From a bacterium (GTDB taxonomy: Bacteria; Chlamydiota; Chlamydiia; Chlamydiales; 2-12-FULL-49-11), in assembly GCA_022600215.1 (NCBI GenBank), contig JAHZKV010000055.1:1-18029 (forward strand): a DNA stretch of 18,029 nt. The letters are read 5' to 3'. The notes below the pieces were generated by a model. It did no database searches. It saw only the letters and a program-made list of their open reading frames with translations, and was not told the origin of the DNA. The first letter of the stretch is position 1. The number at the start of each line of letters is the position of its first letter. Below, piece by piece: positions 1 through 7,073 of this stretch. Both the position numbers and the translations under genes were made by a program.

Positions 1-815
1 CGGAAAACAAAAGCTATGACCTCTTATTTTTAGCAGACTATGCAAGTAACATCCTTGCAAACAAGGGGGATCTACAAGAAATTGACAAATCAAGGATTCC
101 TGTCCATCATATCATCTACCCTTTCTTACTCGAAAAAGACTTTGACCCTAAAAACAAATACACTATTCCCTATATGTGGGAGTGTAGCGGCATTGCCTAT
201 GACAATCGAGTAATCGAAGAAAAAGATATCTCTCTTAAGCTATTATTTGATTCTCCTTATAAAAAGGTAACCACAGGTGATCCTATTGAAACCATCAACC
301 TTGCTGCTTACCACCTCTTCCAAGATAAAAATAGCCTTTCCAAAGAAGAACAAGAAAAAATCACTACCTGCTTAAAAGAGCAAAATTCTCAAGTAGAGGC
401 ATACGCAGAGTTTCGAGCAAAAGATTTAGTTATTGGAGAAAATGTTCCTGTTGCATTGATTAAAACTCCCTTTATCAAAGATCTAGCCACAGAAAATCCT
501 GCTATCTCTTTTGCCTTTCCAAAAGAAGCTATATTCACCTCTATTGAAAATGTGGTGATGTTAAAAGAGGCTCAAAATGTAGATAATGCCTACCAATTTT
601 TGCGCTATATATATAAGCCAGAAAATCTAGCAAAAACAGTGGAGCGTTTCCCATGCTTTCCTGCATCTGCTAAGGCATTTGATTACCTAGAAGAAGATGC
701 GGCATTTATTGAAATAGTGGACATTGTAAAAAAGAGGGAAAAAGATATGCGCTTCTTCTATTACATCCTAGATAAAGAAGAAGCGCATAAGATATATATT
801 GAAGCTAAGAGTTAA
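1..815 (+). CDS. potD: Spermidine/putrescine ABC transporter substrate-binding protein (PotD-like), 5' truncated
   Basis: The reading frame is open from the left edge (first whole codon at base 3) to TAA at 813-815, so the N-terminus and signal peptide lie outside the window. The visible part, about 270 residues, matches the periplasmic polyamine-binding family: YDLLFLADYASNIL, then LQEIDKSRIP, then an FDPKNKYTIPYMW block followed by GIAYDN, which correspond to the hinge and ligand-cleft region of PotD. The C-terminal part (ENVVMLKEAQNVDNAYQFLRYI, then KPENLAK) matches the usual end of the family. The protein would bind polyamines in the periplasm for a PotABC importer. potABC, if present, would be expected upstream outside the window. 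The gene runs convergently into acpP. Substrate identity (putrescine, spermidine or another small cation) cannot be read from this fragment. Confidence 0.8.
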   Translation, partial: ENKSYDLLFLADYASNILANKGDLQEIDKSRIPVHHIIYPFLLEKDFDPKNKYTIPYMWECSGIAYDNRVIEEKDISLKLLFDSPYKKVTTGDPIETINLAAYHLFQDKNSLSKEEQEKITTCLKEQNSQVEAYAEFRAKDLVIGENVPVALIKTPFIKDLATENPAISFAFPKEAIFTSIENVVMLKEAQNVDNAYQFLRYIYKPENLAKTVERFPCFPASAKAFDYLEEDAAFIEIVDIVKKREKDMRFFYYILDKEEAHKIYIEAKS

Positions 816-1075
816 CCTTTTTGCATCAGGCTTTGTTTTTCTAATACATATTCCACTACATCGCCAACCGTTTTCAACGAGGTTGCTTCATCTTCGCTGA
901 TTTCAATATTCATCTTCTCTTCGATGATCATGATCAGCTCTGTTTGATCTAGCGAATCAGCATTTAAATCTTCTACAAAAGATTTATCTCTTGTTACATC
1001 AGCAGCATCTACACCTAGTTGCTCAACTACGATGTCTACCACTTCCTTTTCAATTTCTTTTTCCATATCTTCCAT
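812..1075 (-). CDS. acpP: Acyl carrier protein
   Basis: An 87-residue acidic protein with the ACP signature DLNADSLDQTELIM. Ser41 of the DSL motif is the site for the 4'-phosphopantetheine arm. It carries growing acyl chains for the Fab enzymes and donates them to lipid A acyltransferases such as LpxD and to phospholipid synthesis, in the cytoplasm. The start at 1075 is preceded by AAGGA with about 7 bases of spacing. A second Met at residue 4 is possible but less well placed. It is the last gene of fabD-fabG-acpP, 23 bases after the fabG stop. Its own stop (TAA, read at 814-812) overlaps the convergent potD stop within the palindrome GTTAAC. The length is slightly above the usual 75-80 residues because of a lysine- and glutamate-rich N-terminus and a short C-terminal tail. 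Confidence 0.95.
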   Translation of the reverse strand: MEDMEKEIEKEVVDIVVEQLGVDAADVTRDKSFVEDLNADSLDQTELIMIIEEKMNIEISEDEATSLKTVGDVVEYVLEKQSLMQKG

Positions 1076-1098
1076 CAGTTATCCTTTTGGTTGTGTTT

Positions 1099-1845
1099 CT
1101 AAACGGTTAAGCCTCCATCAATCACAAGTACATGCCCTGTGATATAGGAAGCGGCAGAACTTGCTAAAAATAGCGCTCCTGCAGCAATGTCTTCTGGTTT
1201 TCCTAGTCTTTGGACTGGCACCATTTCCTCAATCTTTGCTTTCATCTCTTCCTCTAAAAAATCAATCATATCCGTTTCTGTATATCCTGGTGCAATGGCA
1301 TTTACAAGCACTCCCTTCTTTCCAAACTCGCGAGCCAGGGTTTTTGTCATACTAACAATCGCCCCTTTGGATGCTGCATAATGAGCTTGTCCAGGATTCC
1401 CTGCTCTTACTCCGCCTGCAATTGAAGATATATTTATGATACGTGATCCTTTGTTTTTCAATAAGCTCCTTGTAAAAGCGTAAGTCATATTATAGACAGA
1501 TTTCAAATTTGTATCAACTACACTGTCCCATACCTCTTCGGTTTGTCGAAGAAATAAGGTGTTTTTAGATATTCCTGCATTATTTATAAGGACATCTATC
1601 GTACCAAATTTTTGAAGCCACTCTTCTGAAAAATGCTTTACTACTTTATGATCCGATACATCTACCGCATAAAAATATACCTCTCCTAAAGGAGATAAAA
1701 GAGAAAGAGCCTTTTCCCCATTTTCCTTACTTCGACCTAAAATAGTTACTGAGGCGCCCTCTTCTAAAAAGGCTTTTGCGATTGCAAAACCAATGCCTCT
1801 TGTTGCACCTGTTACTACAACCTTTTTTCCTTCAAACTTTTTCAT
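1099..1845 (-). CDS. fabG: 3-oxoacyl-[ACP] reductase
   Basis: A 248-residue classical short-chain dehydrogenase. The Rossmann NADPH motif TGATRGIG is at residues 12-19, NNAG at 88-91, and Asn113 lies in DTNLKS. The catalytic Ser is in NISS (140-141), and the YAASK motif gives Tyr156 and Lys160. The C-terminus ITGHVLVIDGG is typical of FabG. It reduces 3-ketoacyl-ACP to 3-hydroxyacyl-ACP in type II fatty-acid synthesis. Relative to the E. coli enzyme the Ser-Tyr spacing is about two residues longer. The gene overlaps the 3' end of fabD by 14 bases, which implies co-transcription and probably translational coupling, and acpP follows. Another SDR is conceivable from sequence alone, but the position between fabD and acpP settles the assignment. 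Confidence 0.95.
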   Translation of the reverse strand: MKKFEGKKVVVTGATRGIGFAIAKAFLEEGASVTILGRSKENGEKALSLLSPLGEVYFYAVDVSDHKVVKHFSEEWLQKFGTIDVLINNAGISKNTLFLRQTEEVWDSVVDTNLKSVYNMTYAFTRSLLKNKGSRIINISSIAGGVRAGNPGQAHYAASKGAIVSMTKTLAREFGKKGVLVNAIAPGYTETDMIDFLEEEMKAKIEEMVPVQRLGKPEDIAAGALFLASSAASYITGHVLVIDGGLTV

Positions 1846-2728
1846 ATATTTGCTCTAAATCCTTCACTTCTTCTATCGAAATAGTAGATCTTTTTGTGCC
1901 TATTTTTTTATTCATTCCTGCAAGCTTTGTTGGACCAATCTCAATATAATCCACCCCATATTCTTCCATAGTAAGAACAGAGGCATGCCAAAGGGTTGTC
2001 CCTGTTACTTGTTCCTTTAAATTGTGCTGGATCTCTTCATTACTTGCAGCTTTTTTTCCCGTAACATTCATCACCAAATCAATAGAAGAATCCAATAAAG
2101 GAAGATGCTCGATCAAAGGAGAAAGCTGATTTTTTACTGGCTGCATATATGAGCTATGAAATGCTCCAAAGACTTTTAAAGATAGCACTCTTTTCGCCCC
2201 TTTTTGCTTTAACTCCACTTTTGCCTGTTGCATCTCTTCTTTACTTCCTGCAAGCACTACTTGCCCCGGACAATTAAGATTGGCAATTTGATACTTTTTA
2301 GGAATCTCCCTCGCATCCATCCCAAGGACGGCGATCATCCCTTGTGAAGAGCTTTCTGCAGCTTTTTGCATCCACTCTCCCCGCTTTTTTATCAAGGGAA
2401 GCGCTTCTTGAAATGTTACCTTTTTTGCTGCAACCAAAGCGGCATACTCCCCTAAACTGAGCCCTGCAGAAACCGCTAAAGGAAGCCCTTCTACATCTAA
2501 CGCTTTCCATATCGCAACAAGAGTAACAAATAGGGCAACTTGGCAAAAATCGGTACGCTCTAGCATAGCTCCATTGGAAGAAAAAAGCTCTCTTGTAATA
2601 TTCATCGATAAAATTTCTTCTGCTTCTTGATAAGCCTCTTTGGAGACTAAATAAGTATCGTAAAAGCTTTTACCCATCAATGGTTTTTGAGAACCTTGGC
2701 CTGGAAAAATTGCTGCATATTTTTTCAT
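1832..2728 (-). CDS. fabD: Malonyl-CoA:ACP transacylase
   Basis: Moves malonyl from CoA to ACP to start fatty-acid elongation. From the start at 2728 the protein is 298 residues and begins MKKYAAIFPGQGSQ, the usual FabD N-terminus. An in-frame GTG at 2770 would add 14 residues unlike the family and was not chosen. The nucleophile is Ser91 in GLSLGEY. The canonical motif is GHSLGE, so the His before the Ser is Leu here. The second catalytic residue, His191, is in GAFHSSYM, and the oxyanion Gln is in PGQGSQ. The 3' end overlaps fabG by 14 bases. A TATACT hexamer lies only 9 bases before the chosen ATG and no clear Shine-Dalgarno is visible, so the transcript could be nearly leaderless. The expected neighbour fabH is absent between this gene and recR. 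Confidence 0.93.
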   Translation of the reverse strand: MKKYAAIFPGQGSQKPLMGKSFYDTYLVSKEAYQEAEEILSMNITRELFSSNGAMLERTDFCQVALFVTLVAIWKALDVEGLPLAVSAGLSLGEYAALVAAKKVTFQEALPLIKKRGEWMQKAAESSSQGMIAVLGMDAREIPKKYQIANLNCPGQVVLAGSKEEMQQAKVELKQKGAKRVLSLKVFGAFHSSYMQPVKNQLSPLIEHLPLLDSSIDLVMNVTGKKAASNEEIQHNLKEQVTGTTLWHASVLTMEEYGVDYIEIGPTKLAGMNKKIGTKRSTISIEEVKDLEQIYEKV

Positions 2729-2737
2729 ATACCGACA

Positions 2738-2743
2738 AGTATA
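2738..2743 (-). promoter_or_regulatory. Candidate -10 hexamer for fabD-fabG-acpP
   Basis: TATACT on the minus strand, 9 bases upstream of the preferred fabD ATG. No convincing -35 is visible. If used, transcription would begin almost at the start codon. Inference from a single hexamer in AT-rich DNA. Confidence 0.3.
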
Positions 2744-2812
2744 GTATGGTTTAAGAAATATGTTCATCACTTTTTTCTAGAAGATTATCCTAAAAGCCCT
2801 TAATCTATATTC

Positions 2813-3418
2813 ATGAGATATCCAAAAGCACTCCAAACTCTATTACAAAACCTACAAAAATTTCCTGGCGTTGGTAAGAAAACCGCCGAAAGATATGGCT
2901 TTGACCTCCTTTCTTGGGACCCAAAAGATATAGAACAATTTGCACATAACTTGATCTTACTAAATCAAAAAATAGAATCTTGTAAAACTTGTGGGGCGCT
3001 CATTGATAAAACAGAAAGTCATCAATGCAAATTCTGCGACAAAGAAAAACGAGATAGCACCAATCTTTGCATCTTATCTTCCCAAAAAGATCTTTTTGCC
3101 GTGGAAGGGACGCACATGTACCTTGGTATGTATCATATTTTAAATGGACTACTCTCCCCTCAAGATAATTTTTCTCCCAAAGATTTAGACCTTGCTGGCC
3201 TAAAAAAAAGAATCGAAGATTTAGAGGTAAAAGAAATTATTTTGGCTCTAGACTCTACCCTTGAAGGGGATGCTACTTCTTTATTCTTAAAGAAAGAATT
3301 AGAAACGTTAAATGTTCGTATTTCAAGGCTTGCCCTTGGTATGCCTATTGGCAGCTCTTTAGACTTTATTGATGAAGGAACTCTCTCTAAAGCACTTTCA
3401 GAAAGAACTTTATTTTAA
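2813..3418 (+). CDS. recR: Recombination mediator protein RecR
   Basis: A 201-residue protein of normal RecR length. An N-terminal helix-hairpin-helix (FPGVGKKTAERYGFDLL, about residues 17-33) is followed by a C4 zinc site (CKTCG, then CKFCDKEKRD, about 57-80). A Toprim domain follows (ILALDSTLEGDATSLFL), and the C-terminus LALGMPIGSSLDFID matches the family's conserved arginine- and glycine-rich end. RecR works with RecO (with or without RecF) to load RecA on SSB-coated single-stranded DNA in gap repair. The gene is divergent from fabD, with 84 bases between the two start codons. The AT-rich leader (TAATCTATATTC directly before ATG) has no obvious Shine-Dalgarno. bamA follows 49 bases after the stop. 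The position matches chlamydial recR next to the fab cluster. Confidence 0.95.
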   Translation: MRYPKALQTLLQNLQKFPGVGKKTAERYGFDLLSWDPKDIEQFAHNLILLNQKIESCKTCGALIDKTESHQCKFCDKEKRDSTNLCILSSQKDLFAVEGTHMYLGMYHILNGLLSPQDNFSPKDLDLAGLKKRIEDLEVKEIILALDSTLEGDATSLFLKKELETLNVRISRLALGMPIGSSLDFIDEGTLSKALSERTLF

Positions 3419-3467
3419 TGGGGTTATCCCCTATCATTTAAAAAAAATTCACTTAATAAGGCTACAA

Positions 3468-5876
3468 ATGAAAAAAATATTACTTTCTTTCTTTCTTATC
3501 CTAACTACTGCACTTGTTTCTCAAGAAATCCCAAAGGATTCTTATGAAAATGTGCAAGTGGGAGAAATCATTGTAAATATTACCAACCACCCTCCTTCTG
3601 AGAAAGAAACAAAGACAGAAGTACTCACCCAAATGCAAATCAAAGTGGGGGATAACTTTAGCCAAACCGAATTTGATAAAGAGCTAAAAAGCCTCTCTAA
3701 AAAATATCAAGTAGTGGAGCCTGTTATCACTAAAAAAGAAGGTAAGTTGGTCATTCAATTAAATGTAACCCTTCGCCCAACTATCGTAAAATTTATGGTT
3801 ACTGGTTCCTCTTACGGAGCAAGTAAAATCCTAAATAAAGGTAACCTTTCTGCGCCAATGGTATACAACAGAGGAAAGTTTTATGAGTCTTTGATGGATA
3901 TCCGTGATTTCTTGATAAAAAGAGGATACTTCAAAGCAGATGTTGCTTATAAAATCAACGATATCCCAGGAACGAATGAAGCAACTGCAGAAATTATCAT
4001 TGATCAAGGCCCCCTTGGACATATCCACGATATCAAAATGCAAGGGTTTACAAGAAAGGAAAGAAGACAACTTTACTCTATGCTTAAATCCTCTCGCTTC
4101 AACATCTTGACTAACTGGCTTACAGGTAGTGGCGTGATCAAGGAAAAAGAGCAGCAAGAAGATGAGCAACGTATCACACACTTCATCCAAAATGAAGGGT
4201 ACATCGATGCAAAAGTTCAGATGGAAATCAAAGAAGTGGAGAAAGATAAGCTTACTCTTTACATCACCTTAGATAGAGGAGAGATCTACCGTTTTGGAAA
4301 TGTAGAAGTACAAGGAAATACCTTAGAATCTACCAAAACAGTGGAAAAAGCTCTCTCATTAAAAGAAGGTGAATCTTTTAGCACAGAGAAAATTTACCAC
4401 GCTCAAGAAAAGTTAAAGTCCCTATACACAAAACAAGGTTACCTTGATACCAACGTTTCCTATAAACTCTCACCAGGAAAAGATCATACCTACAATGTAG
4501 TATTCGAGGTTGCCGAATCAGACAAGTATAAAGTAGGACTAGTAATGATTTCTGGTAATACTAGAACCAATAACAACGTTATCTACAACTTTGCCGATAT
4601 TGCTCCAGGGGAAGAATTTGACTCTAGAAAAATAAAAATCGCACAAAGAAGATTACAAGCAACTGGTCACTTCAAAAATGTCTCTGTTTATGGAGTAAAG
4701 GGCGACGAACTAGAGATGAAACATGATGCTTCCAAATATCGCAATGTGATGATTGAAGTGGAAGAAAACAGAACTGGATCTTTTCACCTCTCTGCAGGTG
4801 CGAACTCCACTGCAAACCTCTTTGGTGAGCTATCCATCTCAGAGAGCAACTTTGACCTTCATGGCCTTTCCACTATGTGGACCGAAGGAATAAATGCCCT
4901 TCGCGGAGGAGGACAATTCTTAGACCTAAAAGCTATGGTTGCAGCAAAAGATAAGACGCTAACGCTAAAATGGAACAACCCATACATCAACGACTCTCTA
5001 TGGACACTAGGAATAGATGGGCAAGGTAGAAAAGATAATACTATTGGTTCTTACACGCTTTGGTCTGTTGGCGGAGGTATCCGAGCAAGCTACCCTATCA
5101 ACTCCTACATGTCTGGAGGAATTAAAACTCGTCTAAAAAATTCTATAGTAGATCTTGGTGACGCTGATGTCAAAACTGATGAGAGAAGAAAAAGCAATCT
5201 TAATAACGGTATCACAGCAGCTGGTGGGTTTGTATTAAATTACAATTCTACTGACAACCCATACGTTCCAAGCAGAGGATTAAAGTCTAGCTTTGAAACA
5301 GAATTTGTGGGATTAGTACGAGACCAAGAGTTTATCCAAGACTTTCCATTTTTTAAATTTGGATTTAATAACTCTTTTTACTACCCCCTTTGGAATGGAG
5401 CTACCTTTAAAATTCGCGGTGATGCAAACCTTATTTATACCATGTGGAATGGTAGGGCATTAGACCTACCCCTTACAGAAAAATTCTTCCTTGGAGGTGT
5501 AGAAACACTTCGTGGATATGCTCCAGGTCAACTTGGACCACAGTTTGTCCAAGATGAACTAGGAAATCCACAAGGAGGAGTTACCTCATTCTTAGGATCC
5601 GTGGAGCTTTTACAAAAAGTTCTACCCATTCTAGATGTATTCACCTTCTTTGATGCAGGTTCCCTATCAGACCTTAAATTTAATGTCTTTCGTGAACCAA
5701 ACCGTATCTTCGATAAGTTTTATTTAAGTACAGGTGCTGGTATTCGACTCCATATGGGACAACCCCTTCCATTTGTAATTGGTTATGGTTATGCCATTAA
5801 CCCTGATCCATACCGTGGAGAAGGAACAAACCCAGAAATTCAACGGGTGTTCTTCAGCATGGCTGGGCAATTCTAA
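3468..5876 (+). CDS. bamA: Outer membrane protein assembly factor BamA (Omp85/YaeT)
   Basis: From ATG 3468 the protein is 802 residues, with a Sec signal peptide (MKKILLSFFLILTTALVSQ). An upstream in-frame ATG at 3369 would overlap recR by 50 bases and bury the signal peptide, so it was rejected. About 400 residues of successive POTRA-like beta-alpha-alpha-beta-beta repeats are visible (for example FGNVEVQGNTLESTKTVE, VGLVMISGNTRTNNNVI). A C-terminal 16-strand barrel follows, with the conserved loop-6 motif LRGY (Arg682) and a terminal aromatic, FFSMAGQF, the beta-signal. BamA is the central pore and insertase folding beta-barrel proteins into the outer membrane, including chlamydial major porins and polymorphic proteins. 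recR precedes it, and a strong terminator follows 17 bases after the stop. The position before skp and lpxD is the conserved envelope cluster. Confidence 0.96.
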   Translation: MKKILLSFFLILTTALVSQEIPKDSYENVQVGEIIVNITNHPPSEKETKTEVLTQMQIKVGDNFSQTEFDKELKSLSKKYQVVEPVITKKEGKLVIQLNVTLRPTIVKFMVTGSSYGASKILNKGNLSAPMVYNRGKFYESLMDIRDFLIKRGYFKADVAYKINDIPGTNEATAEIIIDQGPLGHIHDIKMQGFTRKERRQLYSMLKSSRFNILTNWLTGSGVIKEKEQQEDEQRITHFIQNEGYIDAKVQMEIKEVEKDKLTLYITLDRGEIYRFGNVEVQGNTLESTKTVEKALSLKEGESFSTEKIYHAQEKLKSLYTKQGYLDTNVSYKLSPGKDHTYNVVFEVAESDKYKVGLVMISGNTRTNNNVIYNFADIAPGEEFDSRKIKIAQRRLQATGHFKNVSVYGVKGDELEMKHDASKYRNVMIEVEENRTGSFHLSAGANSTANLFGELSISESNFDLHGLSTMWTEGINALRGGGQFLDLKAMVAAKDKTLTLKWNNPYINDSLWTLGIDGQGRKDNTIGSYTLWSVGGGIRASYPINSYMSGGIKTRLKNSIVDLGDADVKTDERRKSNLNNGITAAGGFVLNYNSTDNPYVPSRGLKSSFETEFVGLVRDQEFIQDFPFFKFGFNNSFYYPLWNGATFKIRGDANLIYTMWNGRALDLPLTEKFFLGGVETLRGYAPGQLGPQFVQDELGNPQGGVTSFLGSVELLQKVLPILDVFTFFDAGSLSDLKFNVFREPNRIFDKFYLSTGAGIRLHMGQPLPFVIGYGYAINPDPYRGEGTNPEIQRVFFSMAGQF

Positions 5877-5893
5877 AAGCAGATAATGCTCCA

Positions 5894-5929
5894 AAAAAAG
5901 ACCTTTTCCTAGATAAAAAGGTCTTTTTT
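5894..5929 (+). terminator. Intrinsic terminator after bamA
   Basis: A perfect 14-bp inverted repeat: AAAAAAGACCTTTT at 5894-5907 and AAAAGGTCTTTTTT at 5916-5929, with an 8-base loop. The A and T ends make it potentially active in both directions. It separates recR-bamA from the downstream genes. Confidence 0.88.
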
Positions 5930-5930
5930 C

Positions 5931-5939
5931 TGTTATAAT
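5931..5939 (+). promoter_or_regulatory. Extended -10 promoter for the small exported-protein gene
   Basis: TGT followed by a perfect TATAAT (5934-5939) gives the TGnTATAAT extended -10 form. It starts two bases after the T-tract of the bamA terminator. No good -35 is seen 17 bases upstream, where the terminator hairpin lies, which fits an extended -10 promoter. The downstream gene has a perfect AGGAGG at 5954-5959. Confidence 0.5.
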
Positions 5940-5963
5940 TTTTTTTTCAAAAAAGGAGGCATG

Positions 5964-6368
5964 ATGAAATACGCAAAAACAGCTCTTATACTTTTTACAT
6001 GTACCGCTATCTCTTATACTCTCATCGCGAAAAATAAAGAGATCGCAAAAGAAAAACCTATACACATTATGGAAGAGGAATTAGAAGAGGAAGAATTTCT
6101 TACAGCTACTTCTGTAGAAGAACAAGTAGAGGAACCCCCTACCATCCTAAGTGAAGATAAGAATTTTTACTCCCTTGCTAAAACTATGTATTACTTCGAG
6201 AAAAACAAGGATCAACGTGATTTACCTGCTGAGCCTTCTAAGGAGGTGAAGGATGCCTGCAAATCTCTTGATGAGGCTCAATACCCAAACCGAAACAAAA
6301 AAGTTCTTGATAAGATCCAGGGCATCAAAAGTTGGATTCGAATATTCTCTTTCAAGAAAAAAATATGA
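5964..6368 (+). CDS. Small exported acidic protein of unknown function
   Basis: I do not recognise this 134-residue protein. Two ATGs are adjacent (5961 and 5964). AGGAGG at 5954-5959 is only one base from the first, so the second (spacing 4) is the better start. A hydrophobic N-terminal segment (KTALILFTCTAISYTLIA) looks like a signal peptide or anchor. The Cys is not in a good lipobox. Next comes an acidic stretch (MEEELEEEEF, about residues 35-44) and more glutamates. A neutral-to-basic C-terminal half follows, with a single Cys (DACKSLDEAQ) and a very basic end (FSFKKKI). Its own promoter and a strong ribosome binding site support expression. It sits between bamA and skp, where the known chlamydial order has no gene, so a periplasmic or envelope role is suggested by context only. 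Confidence 0.75.
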   Translation: MKYAKTALILFTCTAISYTLIAKNKEIAKEKPIHIMEEELEEEEFLTATSVEEQVEEPPTILSEDKNFYSLAKTMYYFEKNKDQRDLPAEPSKEVKDACKSLDEAQYPNRNKKVLDKIQGIKSWIRIFSFKKKI

Positions 6369-6459
6369 CACCCAGCCCCTTTTACTTAAAAAAATCATAG
6401 AATTAAAGCTCATTGTTTCGTAAAATAGACTAACTTTCAACCAATCAAAAGGATATAGA

Positions 6460-7062
6460 ATGTATAAAAAATTTATGATGACTACTCTTGGAGCGCTATC
6501 TCTACTTGCAGCTCCCCTATCTGCTAAATCTACTGCAAGCACACCACGATTTGCTGACTTCAGAAGATGTTTCATGGAATCAGAATTTGGTAAAAAAGAG
6601 CAAGAGAACTTGCAAGAGATGCAAAAGCAAATGGAAAAATCTATTGGAGATCTTTCTGCTCAAATTAAAGAAGTACAAGATAAGCTTGCAAACGAAGATG
6701 TGCTAGATTCTCTAAGTGAAGAAGCAGTTGCAAATCTAAAAACACAACAAGATACCTTGATGGGTGAAATGCAAAGATACCAAATGCAGTTCCCACAAAT
6801 TGTACAACAAGCTCAATCTCAAAGTGTTTTTGCTGTAAGAGAAAAAGCAAAAGAAGCTGCAAAAGAACTTGCTGCGGAAAAGAAATATTCTGCTGTATTG
6901 AATGAAGATCAAGCATTTTTCTTTGAAGCAAAATTGGATGTAACGGATGAAGTGATCAAGAAGCTAAATGCTAAGTTTGAGCAAGAGCAAAAAGAAGAGT
7001 CTGCAAAAGTTGCAAAATCCGAAAAAGCAAAAAAGAAAGCAGATAAAAACGATAAGAAATAA
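6460..7062 (+). CDS. ompH: Periplasmic chaperone Skp/OmpH family
   Basis: A 200-residue protein with a signal peptide likely cleaved after Ala22 (APLSA). The mature start TPRFADFRRCFMESEFGKK is typical of the OmpH/Skp family. The middle is a long charged helical region (about residues 45-130, EQENLQEMQKQMEK and following) forming the coiled-coil tentacles, followed by a return to a small domain (FAVREKAKEAAKELAAEKKYSAVLNED). The C-terminus is a lysine-rich tail (KAKKKADKNDKK). Skp binds unfolded outer-membrane proteins in the periplasm and hands them to BamA, encoded just upstream. AAAGGA with 6-base spacing precedes the ATG. lpxD begins 11 bases after the stop, so the two are surely co-transcribed. 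The region 6369-6459 has no convincing promoter beyond a weak TAAAAT. Confidence 0.92.
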   Translation: MYKKFMMTTLGALSLLAAPLSAKSTASTPRFADFRRCFMESEFGKKEQENLQEMQKQMEKSIGDLSAQIKEVQDKLANEDVLDSLSEEAVANLKTQQDTLMGEMQRYQMQFPQIVQQAQSQSVFAVREKAKEAAKELAAEKKYSAVLNEDQAFFFEAKLDVTDEVIKKLNAKFEQEQKEESAKVAKSEKAKKKADKNDKK

Positions 7063-7073
7063 GGATACTCTTT

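Noticed and set aside
1187..1381. Plus-strand ORFs opposite fabG
   Set aside because: Antisense shadows of an SDR gene with complete motifs, with no independent signals.
2729..2770. N-terminal extension of FabD from a GTG at 2770
   Set aside because: The added 14 residues are unlike the family, which starts at KKYAAIFPGQGSQ.
3420..3431. GGGG-TTAT-CCCC hairpin between recR and bamA as a terminator
   Set aside because: Only a 4-bp stem and no T-tract follows. It may be chance, and bamA needs transcription through it unless it has its own promoter, which I do not see.
3369..3467. N-terminal extension of BamA from an ATG inside recR
   Set aside because: It would place 33 residues before a clear signal peptide and overlap recR by 50 bases.
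3831..4190. Minus-strand ORF of 119 codons inside bamA
   Set aside because: Shadow of a strongly conserved gene. The translation shows no domain and there is no ribosome binding site.
5724..6065. Minus-strand ORF of 113 codons across the bamA terminator
   Set aside because: It reads through the terminator and the start of another gene, and the composition is not protein-like.
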